Source: Cristatella mucedo (Eukaryota; Bryozoa; Phylactolaemata; Cristatellidae). Taken from it: 57,240 nucleotides of DNA. A program made the translations under genes and the position numbers. This document shows, one piece after another, positions 1 to 9,257 of this stretch. The number at the start of each line of letters is the position of its first letter. Position 1 is the first letter of the stretch. Where the stretch lies: the NCBI GenBank assembly GCA_009760855.2, contig WPIO01000290.1:1-57240 (forward strand), written 5' to 3'. The notes beneath the pieces are model-generated. The model saw nothing but the letters and a program-made list of their open reading frames with translations. It made no database searches and was not told the DNA's origin.

Positions 1-69
1 TATTTACACACTTATAATTTTCTCGTCGGAGCAAGGGGTAGCTTGCAGAAGAGTGATGCAATTTACTTT
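1..69 (+). repeat. Partial m12 monomer at window edge
   Basis: The window opens inside a type m12 monomer, recognised by TATTTACACACTTATAATTT and the GGGGTAGC and GAAGAGTGATGC tail that precede m1. The array therefore extends left of the window. Confidence 0.9.
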
Positions 70-193
70 AAGCCATTCACCTTTGAATAACTCATTTCGC
101 TCGAGTTCGCAGCAGATCGCAGAATATCTACACACTTCAAATCTGCTCGTCAGAGCGTGCTGTAGCTGACGGCAGATTGCATTACCTTGCTTG
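70..193 (+). repeat. Monomer type m1 (reference copy)
   Basis: 124 bp. Diagnostic marks are CATTCACC near the start, a CTCGAG (XhoI) site in the first third, and the tail CTGACGGCAGATTGC, in which the 3' dyad seen in most types is lost. Later copies keep these marks, so m1 is a good anchor for counting HOR units. Confidence 0.9.
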
Positions 194-317
194 AGGCCAT
201 TCCCACTCGAATAGATCATTTCGCACAATTTCCCAGCAGATCGCAGAATATTTTCAGACTTTAAGTTTGCTTGTCTTAGCCTGCAGAAGCTGGCGGCTGA
301 GTGCTGCACGTGGTTTT
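194..317 (+). repeat. Monomer type m2 (reference copy)
   Basis: 124 bp. Starts AGGCCATTCCCACTCG, followed by AATAGATC; later marks are ATTTTCAGAC and CAGAAGCTGGCGGCTGAG. Tail CACGTGG or CACCTGG before m3. Missing or hybrid in several shortened HOR units. Confidence 0.9.
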
Positions 318-441
318 AAGCCATTCGCACTTGAATGACTCATTTTCCACGAGTTCGCAGCAGATCGCAGAATACCTAGAAACTTCAAATCTGCTCGTCG
401 CAGCGTGCAATAGCTGGCAGCAGAGTGATGCAATTTGGTTT
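318..441 (+). repeat. Monomer type m3 (reference copy)
   Basis: 124 bp. Marks: TTGAATGACTC, TTTTCCACGAG, TACCTAGAAACTT and TGCAATAGCTGG. Its tail is of the GTGATGCAATT class rather than the GTGCTGCACC class. Confidence 0.9.
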
Positions 442-565
442 AAGCCATTCGCACTTGAATAACTTATTTCGCACGAGTTAGCAGCAGATCGCAGATTCTC
501 TGCACACTTTAAATCGTCTCGTCGGAGCGTGCAGCAGCTGGCAGCAGAGTGCTGCACCTTGTTTT
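442..565 (+). repeat. Monomer type m4 (reference copy)
   Basis: 124 bp. Marks: AACTTATTTCG, GTTAGCAGCAG, GATTCTCT and AATCGTCTCG; the tail carries the full GCAGCAGAGTGCTGC dyad. Confidence 0.9.
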
Positions 566-689
566 AACCCATTCGAACTTAAATAACTCATTTCGGACGA
601 GTTTGCTTAAGATAGTGGAATATTTTCACACTTCAAGTCAGCTCGTCCCAGCTTGCTGTAGCTGGCAGCCGAGTGCAGCACCTTGCTTT
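566..689 (+). repeat. Monomer type m5 (reference copy)
   Basis: 124 bp. Marks: GAACTTAAATAAC, TTTCGGACGAG, CAAGTCAGCTCGTCCCAGC and a tail with GCAGCCGAGTGCAGC, in which both dyad arms are altered. The segment around 604-614 (GCTTAAGATAG) varies from copy to copy. Confidence 0.9.
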
Positions 690-813
690 ATGCCACTCAC
701 ACTTCAATAATTCATTTCGTTCGAGTTCGCAGCAGATCGCGAAATATCTAGACACTTTAAGTCGTCTCGTCCCTGCGTGCCGTAGCTGGTAGCAGAGTGA
801 TTCAATTTGTTTT
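690..813 (+). repeat. Monomer type m6 (reference copy)
   Basis: 124 bp. Starts ATGCCACTCACACTTC; further marks are GCGAAATATCTAGAC and CTCGTCCCTGCG. Tail is GTGATTCAATTTG. The first third contains CGTTCGAGTTC here (718-728) and CGCTCGAG in most other copies. Confidence 0.9.
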
Positions 814-936
814 ACGCCATTCGCACTTGATTAACTCCTTTTGCAAGAGTTCGCAGCAGATCGCAGATTATCTACACACTTTTACTCAGCTCGTCGCAGC
901 TAGCAGTCTCTGGCAGCACAGTGCTGCCCTAGCATT
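814..936 (+). repeat. Monomer type m7 (reference copy)
   Basis: 123 bp, one base short of the norm. Marks: TTGATTAACTCCTTTTGC, GATTATCTACACAC and CAGTCTCTGGCAGCACAG. Tail CCTAGCATT leads into m8. Confidence 0.9.
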
Positions 937-1060
937 AAGCCATTCACCCTTGAATAACTCATTTTGTACGAGTTCGCAGCAGTTTGCGGAATATGTAGAC
1001 ACTTTTAATCTGCTCGTCGGAGCATGCTGTACCTAGCAGCAGAGTGATGCAATTTGTTTT
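937..1060 (+). repeat. Monomer type m8 (reference copy)
   Basis: 124 bp. Marks: CATTCACCCTTG, TACGAG, GTTTGCGGAATATGTAG and GTACCTAGCAGCAG. Tail of the GTGATGCAATT class. Confidence 0.9.
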
Positions 1061-1184
1061 AAGCCATTCGCACTTGAATAACCCATTTCACACGAGTTGG
1101 CAGCAGATGGCGGAATATCTACAAACTTAAAATCTGCTTTTCGAAGCGTGCGGTAGCTGGCAGCTGAGTGCTGCTCCTTGTTTT
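1061..1184 (+). repeat. Monomer type m9 (reference copy)
   Basis: 124 bp. Marks: AACCCATTTCACACG, GGCAGCAGATGGCGG and CTGCTTTTCGAAGC, which includes a TTCGAA palindrome not seen in the other types. Confidence 0.9.
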
Positions 1185-1307
1185 AGGCCATTCGCCCTCA
1201 ATAACTCATTTCGCACGAGTTCGCAGCGGATTGCGGAATATCTACACGTTTCAAACCTGCTCGTGGCAGCATGCGGTAGCTTGCAGCAGAGTGCTGCACC
1301 TTATTTT
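1185..1307 (+). repeat. Monomer type m10 (reference copy)
   Basis: 123 bp: the start reads GCCCTCAATAAC where other types have GCACTTGAATAAC, a one-base deletion. Marks: CAGCGGATTGCGG, ACACGTTTCAAACC and TGCTCGTGGCAGC. Confidence 0.9.
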
Positions 1308-1332
1308 AAGCCATTCGCACTTGAAAAACTCA

Positions 1333-1349
1333 TTTCGTTCGAGTTGGCA
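1333..1349 (+). other. Partial CENP-B-box-like site in m11
   Basis: TTTCGTTCGAGTTGGCA in m11 matches seven of the nine essential positions of the mammalian CENP-B box (NTTCGNNNNANNCGGGN): TTCG, the central A and two of the CGGG bases. The first C and the last G of CGGG are missing. The same site recurs in most clean m11 copies. Binding is not implied. Confidence 0.3.
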
Positions 1350-1406
1350 GCAGTTCGCGGAATATGTAAACACTTCAAATCTGCTCGTCGGAGCCTGCAG
1401 TAGCTG

Positions 1407-1421
1407 GCAGCAGAGTGCTGC
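1407..1421 (+). other. Example of the conserved 15-bp dyad in the monomer tail
   Basis: GCAGCAGAGTGCTGC has perfect 6-bp inverted arms (GCAGCA and TGCTGC) around GAG, at about monomer positions 100-114. It is intact in many monomers. It is reduced in GCAGCTGAG types and broken in the GTGATGC and GCAGCCGAGTGCAGC types. It could fold into a short hairpin; function unknown. Confidence 0.8.
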
Positions 1422-1431
1422 ACCTTTCTTT

Positions 1432-1555
1432 AAGCTATTCGAACTTCAATAATTCATTTCGCACAACTTTGCAGCAGATCACGGATTATTTACACACTTA
1501 TAATTTGCTCGTCGGAGCATGGGGTAGCTTGCAGAAGAGTGATGCAATTCGCTTT
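1432..1555 (+). repeat. Monomer type m12 (reference copy)
   Basis: 124 bp. Starts AAGCTATTCG; marks are GATCACGGATTATTTAC, CTTATAATTTGC and GCATGGGGTAGC, with a GAAGAGTGATGCAATTCGC tail that closes the unit and leads into the next m1. Confidence 0.9.
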
Positions 1556-3041
1556 AAGCCATTCACCCTTGAATAACTCATTTCGCTCGAGTTCGCAGCA
1601 GATCGCAGAATATCTACCCACTTCAAATCTGCTCGTCAGAGCGTGCGGTATCTGACGGCAGATTGCTTTACCTTGCTTGAGGCCATTCCCACTCGAATAG
1701 ATCATTTCGCCCGAGTTCCCAGCAGATCGCAGAATATTTTCAGACTTTAAGTTTGCTTGTCCTAGCGTGCAGAAGCTGGCGGCTGAGTGCTGCACGTGGT
1801 TTTAAGCCATTCGCACTTGAATGACTCATTTTCCACGAGTTCGCAGCAGATCGCAGAATACCTAGAAACTTCAAATCTGCTCGTCGCAGCATGCAATAGC
1901 TGGCAGCAGAGTGATGCAATTTGGTTTAAGCCATTCGCACTTGAATAACTTATTTCGAACGAGTTAGCAGCAGATCGCAGATTCTCTACACACTTTAAAT
2001 CGTCTCGTCGGAGCGTGCGGCAGCTGGCAGCAGAGTGCTGCACCTTGTTTTTAGCCATTCGAACTTAAATAACTCATTTCGGACGAGTTTGATGCAGATA
2101 GCTGAGTATTTTCACACTTCAAGTCAGCTCGTCCCAGCTTGCTGTAGCTGGCAGCCGAGTGCAGCAACTTGCTTTATGCCACTCACACTTCAATAATTCA
2201 TTTCGCTCGAGTTCGCAGCAGATCGCGAAATATCTAGACACTTTAAGTCATCTCGTCCCTGCGTGCAGTAGCTGGGAGCAGAGGGATTCAATTTGTTTTG
2301 TGCCATTCGCACTTGATTAACTCCTTTTGCAAGAGTTCGCAGCAGATCGCAGATTATCTACACACTTTTAATCAGCTCGTCTCAGCTAGCAGTCTCTGGC
2401 AGCACAGTGCTTCCCTAGCATTAAGCCATTCACCCTTGAATAACTCATTTCTTACGAGTTCCCAGCAGTTTGCGGAACGTGTAGACACTTTTAATCTGCT
2501 CGTCGGAGCATGCTGTACCTAGCAGCAGAGTGATGCAATTTGTTTTAAGCCATTCGCACTTGAATAACCCATTTCACACGAGTTGGCAGCAGATGGCGGA
2601 ATATCTACAGACTTTAAATCTGCTTTTCGAAGCGTGCGGTAGCTGGCAGCTGAGTGTTGCACCTTGTTTTAGGCCAATCGCCCTCAATAACTCATTTCGC
2701 ACGAGTTCGCAGCGGATTGCGGAATATCTACACGTTTCAAACCTGCTCGTGGCAGCATGCGGTAGCTTGCAGCAGAGTGCTGCACCTTATTTTAAGCCAT
2801 TCGCACTTGAAAAACTCATTTCGTTCGAGTTGGCAGCAGTTCGCGGAATATGTAAACACTTCAAATCTGCTCGTCGGAGCGTGCAGTAGCTGGCAGCAGA
2901 GTGCTGCACCTTTCTTTAAGCTATTCGCAATTCAATAATTCATTTCGCACAAGTTCGCAGTAGATCACGGATTATTTACACACTTATAATTTGCTCGTCG
3001 GAGCATGGGGTAGCTTGCAGAAGAGTGATGCAATTCGCTTT
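1556..3041 (+). repeat. HOR unit 2, canonical 12-mer (1,486 bp)
   Basis: Same order and same length as unit 1. m5 carries GATGCAGATAGCTGAG instead of the unit 1 variant, and m10 has a CCAATCGCC start. Confidence 0.93.
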
Positions 3042-4392
3042 AAGCCATTCACCCTTGAATAACTCATTTCGCTCGAGTTCGCAGCAGATCGCAGAATATC
3101 TACACACTTCAAATCTGCTCGTCAGAGCGTGCGGTAGCTGACGGCAGATTGCTGCACCTTGCTTGAGGCCATCTCCACTCGATTAGATCATTTCGCACGA
3201 GTTTGCAGCAGATCGCAGAATATTTTCAGACTTCAAATTTGTTTGTCGTAGCGTGCAGAAGCTGGCAGCTGAGTGCTGCACCTGGTTTTAAGCCATTCGC
3301 ACTTGAATGACTCATTTTCCACGAGTTCGCAGCAGATCGCAGAATACCTAGAAACTTCAAATCTGCTCGTCGCAGCATGCAATAGCTGGCAGCAGAGTGA
3401 TGCAATTTGGTTTAAGCCATTCGCACTTGAATAACTTATTTCGCACGAGTTAGCAGCAGATCGCAGATTCTCTGCACACTTTAAATCGTCTCGTCGGAGC
3501 GTGCAGCAGCTGGCAGCCGAGTGCTGCACCTTGTTTTAAGCCATTCGAACTTAAATAACTCGTTTCGGACGAGTTTGCCACAGATAGCGGAATATTTTCA
3601 CACTTCAAGTCAGCTCGTCCCAGCCTGCTGTAGCTGGCAGCCGAGTGCAGCACCTTGCTTTATGCCACTCACACTTCAATTATTCATTTCGCTCGAGTTC
3701 GCAGCGGATCGCGAAATATCTAGACACTTTAAGTCATCTCGTCCCTGCGTGCAGTAGCTGGGAGCAGAGTGATTCAATTTGTTTTACGCCATTCGCACTT
3801 GATTAACTCCTTTTGCAAGAGTTCGCAGCAGATCGCAGATTATCTACACACTTTTAATCAGCTCGTCTCAGCGAGCCGTCTCTGGCAGCACAGTGCTGCA
3901 CCTAGCATTAAGCCATTCACCCTTGAATAACTCATTTCGTACGAGTTCGCAGCAGTTTGCGGAATATGTAGACACTTTTAATCTGCTCGTCGGAGCATGC
4001 TGTACCTAGCAGCAGAGTGATGCAATTTGTTTTAAGCCATTCGCACTTGAATAACCCATTTCACACGAGTTGGCAGCAGATGGCGGAATATCTACAGACT
4101 TTAAATCTGCTTTTCGAAGCGTGCGGTAGCTGGCAGCTGAGTGCTGCTCCTTGAAGCCAATCGCCCTCAATAACTCATTTCGCACGAGTTCGCAGCGGAT
4201 TGCTTTTACAACTTATTTTGCTCGTGGCAGCATGCGGTAGCTTGCAGCAGAGTGCTGCACCTTGTTTTAAGCCATGCACACTTGAAAAACTCATTTCGTT
4301 CGAGTTGGCAGCAGTTCACGGAATATGTAAACACTTCAAATCTGCTCGTCAGAGCGTGCGGTAGCTGACGGCAGATTGCTGCACCTTGCTTG
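3042..4392 (+). repeat. HOR unit 3, shortened, ends in an m11/m1 hybrid
   Basis: m1 to m10 are present, then an m11 that switches to m1 sequence at about 4340-4350, so m12 and the first part of the following m1 are absent. The m10 copy is also damaged: its TTTTAGG start is reduced to GAAGCC, and 4201-4220 has a short unrelated-looking replacement (TTTTACAACTTATTTT) before normal sequence resumes. Confidence 0.85.
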
Positions 4393-5762
4393 AGGCCATT
4401 CCCACTCGAATAGATCATTTCGCACGAGTTTCCCAGCAGATCGCAGAATATATTTTCAGACTTTCAAATTTGCTTGTCGTCGTAGCGTGCAGAAGCTGGC
4501 AGCTGAGTGCTGCACCTGGTTTTAAGCCATTCGCACTTGAATGACTCATTTTCCACGAGTTCGCAGCAGATCGCAGAATACCTAGAAACTTCAAATCTGC
4601 TCGTCGCAGCGTGCAATAGCTGGCAGCAGAGTGATGCAATTTGGTTTAAGCCATTCGCACTTGAATAACTTATTTCGCACGAGTTAGCAGCAGATCGCAG
4701 ATTCTCTGCACACTTTAAATCGTCTCGTCGGAGCGTGCGGCAGCTGGCAGCAGAGTGCTGCACCTTGTTTTAAGCCATTCGAACTTAAATAACTCATTTC
4801 GGACGAGTTTGATGCAGATAGCTGAGTATTTTCACACTTCAAGTCAGCTCGTCCCAGCTTGCTGTAGCTGGCAGCCGAGTGCAGCACCTTGCTTTATGCC
4901 ACTCACACTTCAATAATTCATTTCGTTCGAGTTCGCAGCAGATCGCGAAATATCTACACACTTTAAGTCATCTCGTCCCTGCGTGCAGTAGCTGGGAGCA
5001 GAGTGATTCAATTTGTTTTACACCATTCGCACTTGATTAACTCCTTTTGCAAGAGTTCGCAGCAGATCGCAGATTATCTACACACTTTTACTCAGCTCGT
5101 CGCAGCTAGCAGTCTCTGGCAGCACAGTGCTGCACCTAGCATTAAGCCATTCACCCTTGAATAACTCATTTCGTACGAGTTCGCAGCAGTTTGCGGAATA
5201 TGTAGACACTTTTAATCTGCTCGTCGGAGCATGCTGTACCTAGCAGCAGAGTGATGCAATTTGTTTTAAGCCATTCGCACTTGAATAACCCATTTCACAC
5301 GAGTTGGCAGCAGATGGCGGAATATCTACAGACTTTAAATCTGCTTTTCGAAGCGTGCGGTAGCTGGCAGCTGAGTGCTGCTCCTTGTTTTAGGCCATTC
5401 GCCCTCAATAACTCATTTCGCACGAGTTCGCAGCGGATTGCGGAATATCTACACGTTTCAAACCTGCTCGTGGCAGCATGCGGTAGCTTGCAGCAGAGTG
5501 CTGCACCTTGTTTTAAGCCATTCGCACCTGAAAAACTCATTTCGTTCGAGTTGGCAGCAGTTCGCGGAATATGTAAACACTTCAAATCTGCTCGTCGGAG
5601 CGTGCAGTAGCTGGCAGCAGAGTGCTGCACCTTTCTTTAAGCTATTCGAACTTCAATAATTCATTTCGCACAAGTTCGCAGCAAATCACGGATTATTTAC
5701 ACACTTATAATTTGCTCGTCGGAGCATGGGGTAGCTTGCAGAAGAGTGATGCAATTCGCTTT
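4393..5762 (+). repeat. HOR unit 4, m2-m12
   Basis: Eleven monomers following the m11/m1 hybrid; about 1,370 bp. Small insertions appear at 4450-4480 (TATATTTTCAGACTTTCAAA and a doubled CGT). Confidence 0.85.
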
Positions 5763-7254
5763 AAGCCATTCACCCTTGAATAACTCATTTCGCTCGAGTT
5801 CGCAGCAGATCGCAGAATATCTACACACTTCAAATCTGCTCGTCAGAGCGTGCGGTAGCTGACGGCAGATTGCTGCACCTTGCTTGAGGCCATTTCCACT
5901 CGATTAGATCATTTCGCACGAGTTTGCAGCAGATCGCAGAATATTTTCAGACTTCAAATTTGCTTGTCGTAGCTCACAGAAGCTGGCAGCTGAGTGCTGC
6001 ACCTGGTTTTAAGCCATTCGCACTTGAATGACTCATTTTCCACGAGTTCGCAGCAGATCGCAGAATACCTAGAAACTTCAAATCTGCTCGTCGCAGCATG
6101 CAATAGCTGGCAGCAGAGTGATGCAATTTGGTTTAAGCCATTCGCACTTGAATAACTTATTTCGAACGAGTTAGCAGCAGATCGCAGATTCTCTACACAC
6201 TTTAAATCGTCTCGTCGGAGCGTGCGGCAGCTGGCAGCAGAGTGCTGCACCTTGTTTTAAGCCATTCGAACTTAAATAACTCATTTCAGACGAGTTTGAT
6301 GCAGATAGCGGAATATTTTCACACTTCAAGTCAGCTCGTCCCAGCTTGCTGTAGCTGGCAGCCGAGTGCAGCACCTTGCTTTATGCCACTCACACTTCAA
6401 TAATTCATTTCGCTCGAGTTCGCAGCGGATCGCGAAATATCTAGACACTTTAAGTCATCTCGTCCCTGCGTGCTGTAGCTGGGACCAGAGTGATTCAATT
6501 TGTTTTACGCCATTCGCACTTGATTAACTCCTTTTGCAAGAGTTCGCAGCAGATCGCAGATTATCTACACACTTTTAATCAGCTCGTCTCAGCGAGCAGT
6601 CTCTGGCAGCACAGTGCTGCACCTAGCATTAAGCCATTCACCCTTGAATAACTCATTTCGTACGAGTTCGCAGCAGTTTGCGGAATATGTAGACACTTTT
6701 AATCTGCTCGTCGGAGCATGCTGTACCTAGCAGCAGAGTGATGCAATTTGTTTTAAGCCATTCGCACTTGAATAACCCATTTCACACGAGTTGGCAGCAG
6801 ATGGCGGAATATCTACAGACTTTAAATCTGCTTTTCGAAGCGTGCGGTAGCTGGCAGCTGAGTGCTGCTCCTTGTTTTAGGCCATTCGCCCTCAATAACT
6901 CATTTCGCACGAGTTCGCAGCGGATTGCGGAATATCTACATGTTTCAAACCTGCTCGTGGCAGCATGCGGTAGCTTGCAGCAGAGTGCTGCACCTTGTTT
7001 TAAGCCATTCGCACTTGAAAAACTCATTTCGTTCGAGTTGGCAGCAGTTCGCGGAATATGTAAACACTTCAAATCTGCTCGTCGGAGCCTGCAGTAGCTG
7101 GCAGCAGAGTGCTGCACCTTTCTTTAAGCTATTCGCAATTCAATAATTCATTTCGCACAAGTTCGCAGTAGATCACGGATTATTTACACACTTATAATTT
7201 GCTCGTCGGAGCATGGGGTAGCTTGCAGAAGAGTGATGCAATTCGCTTCGCTTT
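5763..7254 (+). repeat. HOR unit 5, 12-mer with a 6-base tandem duplication
   Basis: Full m1-m12 order, 1,492 bp. The six extra bases come from a duplicated CGCTT-type motif at 7241-7254, just before the next m1. Confidence 0.9.
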
Positions 7255-8156
7255 AAGCCATTCACCCTTGAAACTCTCATTTCGCTCGAGTTCGCAGCAG
7301 ATCGCAGAATATCTACACACTTCAAATCTGCTCGTCAGAGCGTGCGGTAGCTGACGGCAGATTGCTGCACCTTGCTTGAGGCCATTTCCACTCGATTAGA
7401 TCATTTCGCACGAGTTCCCAGCAGATCGCAGAATATTTTCAGACTTCAAATTTGTTTGTCGTAGCGTGCAGAAGCTGGCAGCTGAGTGCTGCACCTGGTT
7501 TTAAGCCATTGGCACTTGAATGACTCATTTTCCACGAGTTCGCAGCAGATCGCAGAATACCTAGAAACTTCAAATCTGCTCGTCGCAGCATGCAATAGCT
7601 GGCAGCAGAGTGATGCAATTTGGTTTAAGCCATTCGCACTTGAATAACTTATTTCGCACGAGTTAGCAGCAGATCGCAGATTCTCTGCACACTTTAAATC
7701 GTCTCGTCGGAGCGTGCGGCAGCTGGCAGCAGAGTGCTGCACCTTGTTTTAAGCCATTCGAACTTAAATAACTCATTTCGGACGAGTTTGCCTCAGATAG
7801 CGGAATATTTTCACACTTCAAGTCAGCTCGTCCCAGCTTGCTGTAGCTGGCAGCCGAGTGCAGCACCTTGCATTTGCCACTCACACTTCAATAATTCATT
7901 TCGCTCGAGTTCGCAGCAGATCGCGAAATATCTAGACACTTTAAGTCATCTCGTCCCTGCGTGCAGTAGCTGGGAGCAGAGTGATTCAATTTTTTTTAAG
8001 CCATTCGCACTTGATTAACCCTTACCTTGTTTTAGGCCAATCGCCCTCAATAATTCATTTCGCACAAGTTCGCAGCAGATCGCGGATTATTTACACACTT
8101 ATAATTTGCTCGTCGGAGCATGGGGTACCTTGCAGCAGAGTGATGCAATTTGTTTT
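7255..8156 (+). repeat. HOR unit 6, deleted, seven monomers plus 34 bp
   Basis: m1-m6 are intact. m7 begins near 7998 but is cut after about 34 bp (TTGATTAACC then CTTACCTTG) and followed out of phase by a monomer with an m10-type start and an m12-type body. m8, m9 and m11 are absent. Start-to-start length is 902 bp. It is one of the few places in the clean array where the 124-bp phase is broken. Confidence 0.85.
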
Positions 8157-9257
8157 AAGCCATTCACCCTTGAATAACTCATTTCGCTCGACTTCGCAGC
8201 AGATCGCAGAATATCTACCCACTTCAAATCTGCTCGTCAGAGCGTGTACCTTGCTTGAGGCCATTCCCACTCGAATAGATCATTTCGCACGAGTTCCCAG
8301 CAGATCGCAGAATATTTTCAGACTTTAAGTTTGCTTGTCGTAGCGTGCAGAAGCTGGCAGCTGAGTGCTGCACCTGGTTTTAAGCCATTCGCACTTGAAT
8401 GACTCATTTTCCACGAGTTCGCAGCAGATCGCAGAATACCTAGAAACTTCAAATCTGCTCGTCGCAGCGTGCAATAGCTGGCAGCAGAGTGATGCAATTT
8501 GGTTTAAGCCATTCGCACTTGAATAACTTATTTCGCACGAGTTAGCAGCAGATCGCAGATTCTCTGCACACTTTAAATCGTCTCGTCGGAGCGTGCGGCA
8601 GCTGGCAGCAGAGTGCTGCACCTTGTTTTAAGCCATTCGAACTTAAATAACTCATTTCGGACGAGTTTGATGCAGATAGCGGAATATTTTTCACACTTCA
8701 AGTCAGCTCGTCCCAGCTTGCTGTAGCTGGCAGCCGAGTGCAGCACCTTGCTCTTATGCCACTCACACTTCAATAATTCATTTCGCTCGAGTTCGCAGCA
8801 GATCGCGAAATATCTAGACACTTTAAGTCATCTCGTCCCTGCGTGCAGTAGCTGGGAGCAGAGTGATTCAATTTGTTTTACGCCATTCGCACTTGATTAA
8901 CTCCTTTTGCAAGAGTTCGCAGCAGATCGCAGATTATCTACACACTTTTAATCAGCTCGTCTCAGCGAGCCGTCTCTGGCAGCACAGTGCTGCACCTAGC
9001 ATTAAGCCATTCACCCTTGAATAACTCATTTCGTACGAGTTCGCAGCAGTTTGCGGAATATGTAGACACTTTTAATCTGCTCGTCGGAGCATGCTGTACC
9101 TAGCAGCAGAGTGATGCAATTTGTTTTAAGCCATTCGCACTTCAATAATTCATTTTGCACGAGTTCGCAGCAGAGATCACGGATATTTATATACAGACTT
9201 TAAATCTGCTTTTCGAAGCATGCGGTAGCTGGCAGCAGAGTGCTGCAATTCGCTTTA
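8157..9257 (+). repeat. HOR unit 7, nine monomers with internal deletion and mosaic m9
   Basis: m1 lost about 23 bp near 8246 (GAGCGTG runs directly into TACCTTGC). m2-m8 follow. The last monomer (about 9130-9257) starts like m9, passes through m12-like sequence with a GCAGCAGAGATCACGG disturbance, returns to m9 (CTGCTTTTCGAAGC) and leads straight into m1, so m10-m12 are missing. Confidence 0.82.

Larger units (their letters stand above)
1308..1431 (+). repeat. Monomer type m11 (reference copy)
   Basis: 124 bp. Marks: TTGAAAAACTC, TTCGTTCGAGTTGGCAG, GCAGTTCGCGG, ATATGTAAACAC and GAGCCTGCAGTAGC (PstI site). It carries the best partial match to the CENP-B box in the HOR (1333-1349). Confidence 0.9.
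70..1555 (+). repeat. HOR unit 1, canonical 12-mer (1,486 bp)
   Basis: m1 to m12 in order. The next m1 starts exactly 1,486 bp later (twelve monomers of 124 less the single-base losses in m7 and m10). Monomers within the unit differ visibly from one another, whereas the same type in different units differs at only a few sites, which defines a higher-order repeat. Confidence 0.93.

Noticed and set aside
530-550. ATGCAATT as an octamer-type transcription factor site
   Set aside because: One base from the ATGCAAAT octamer, but it is simply one of the two tail classes of the satellite and carries no promoter context.
718-728. RNA polymerase III B-box-like CGTTCGAGTTC in m6
   Set aside because: Two mismatches to the B-box consensus, no convincing A box at the usual distance, and the site is CGCTCGAG in most other m6 copies, so no tRNA-derived or Pol III unit is supported.
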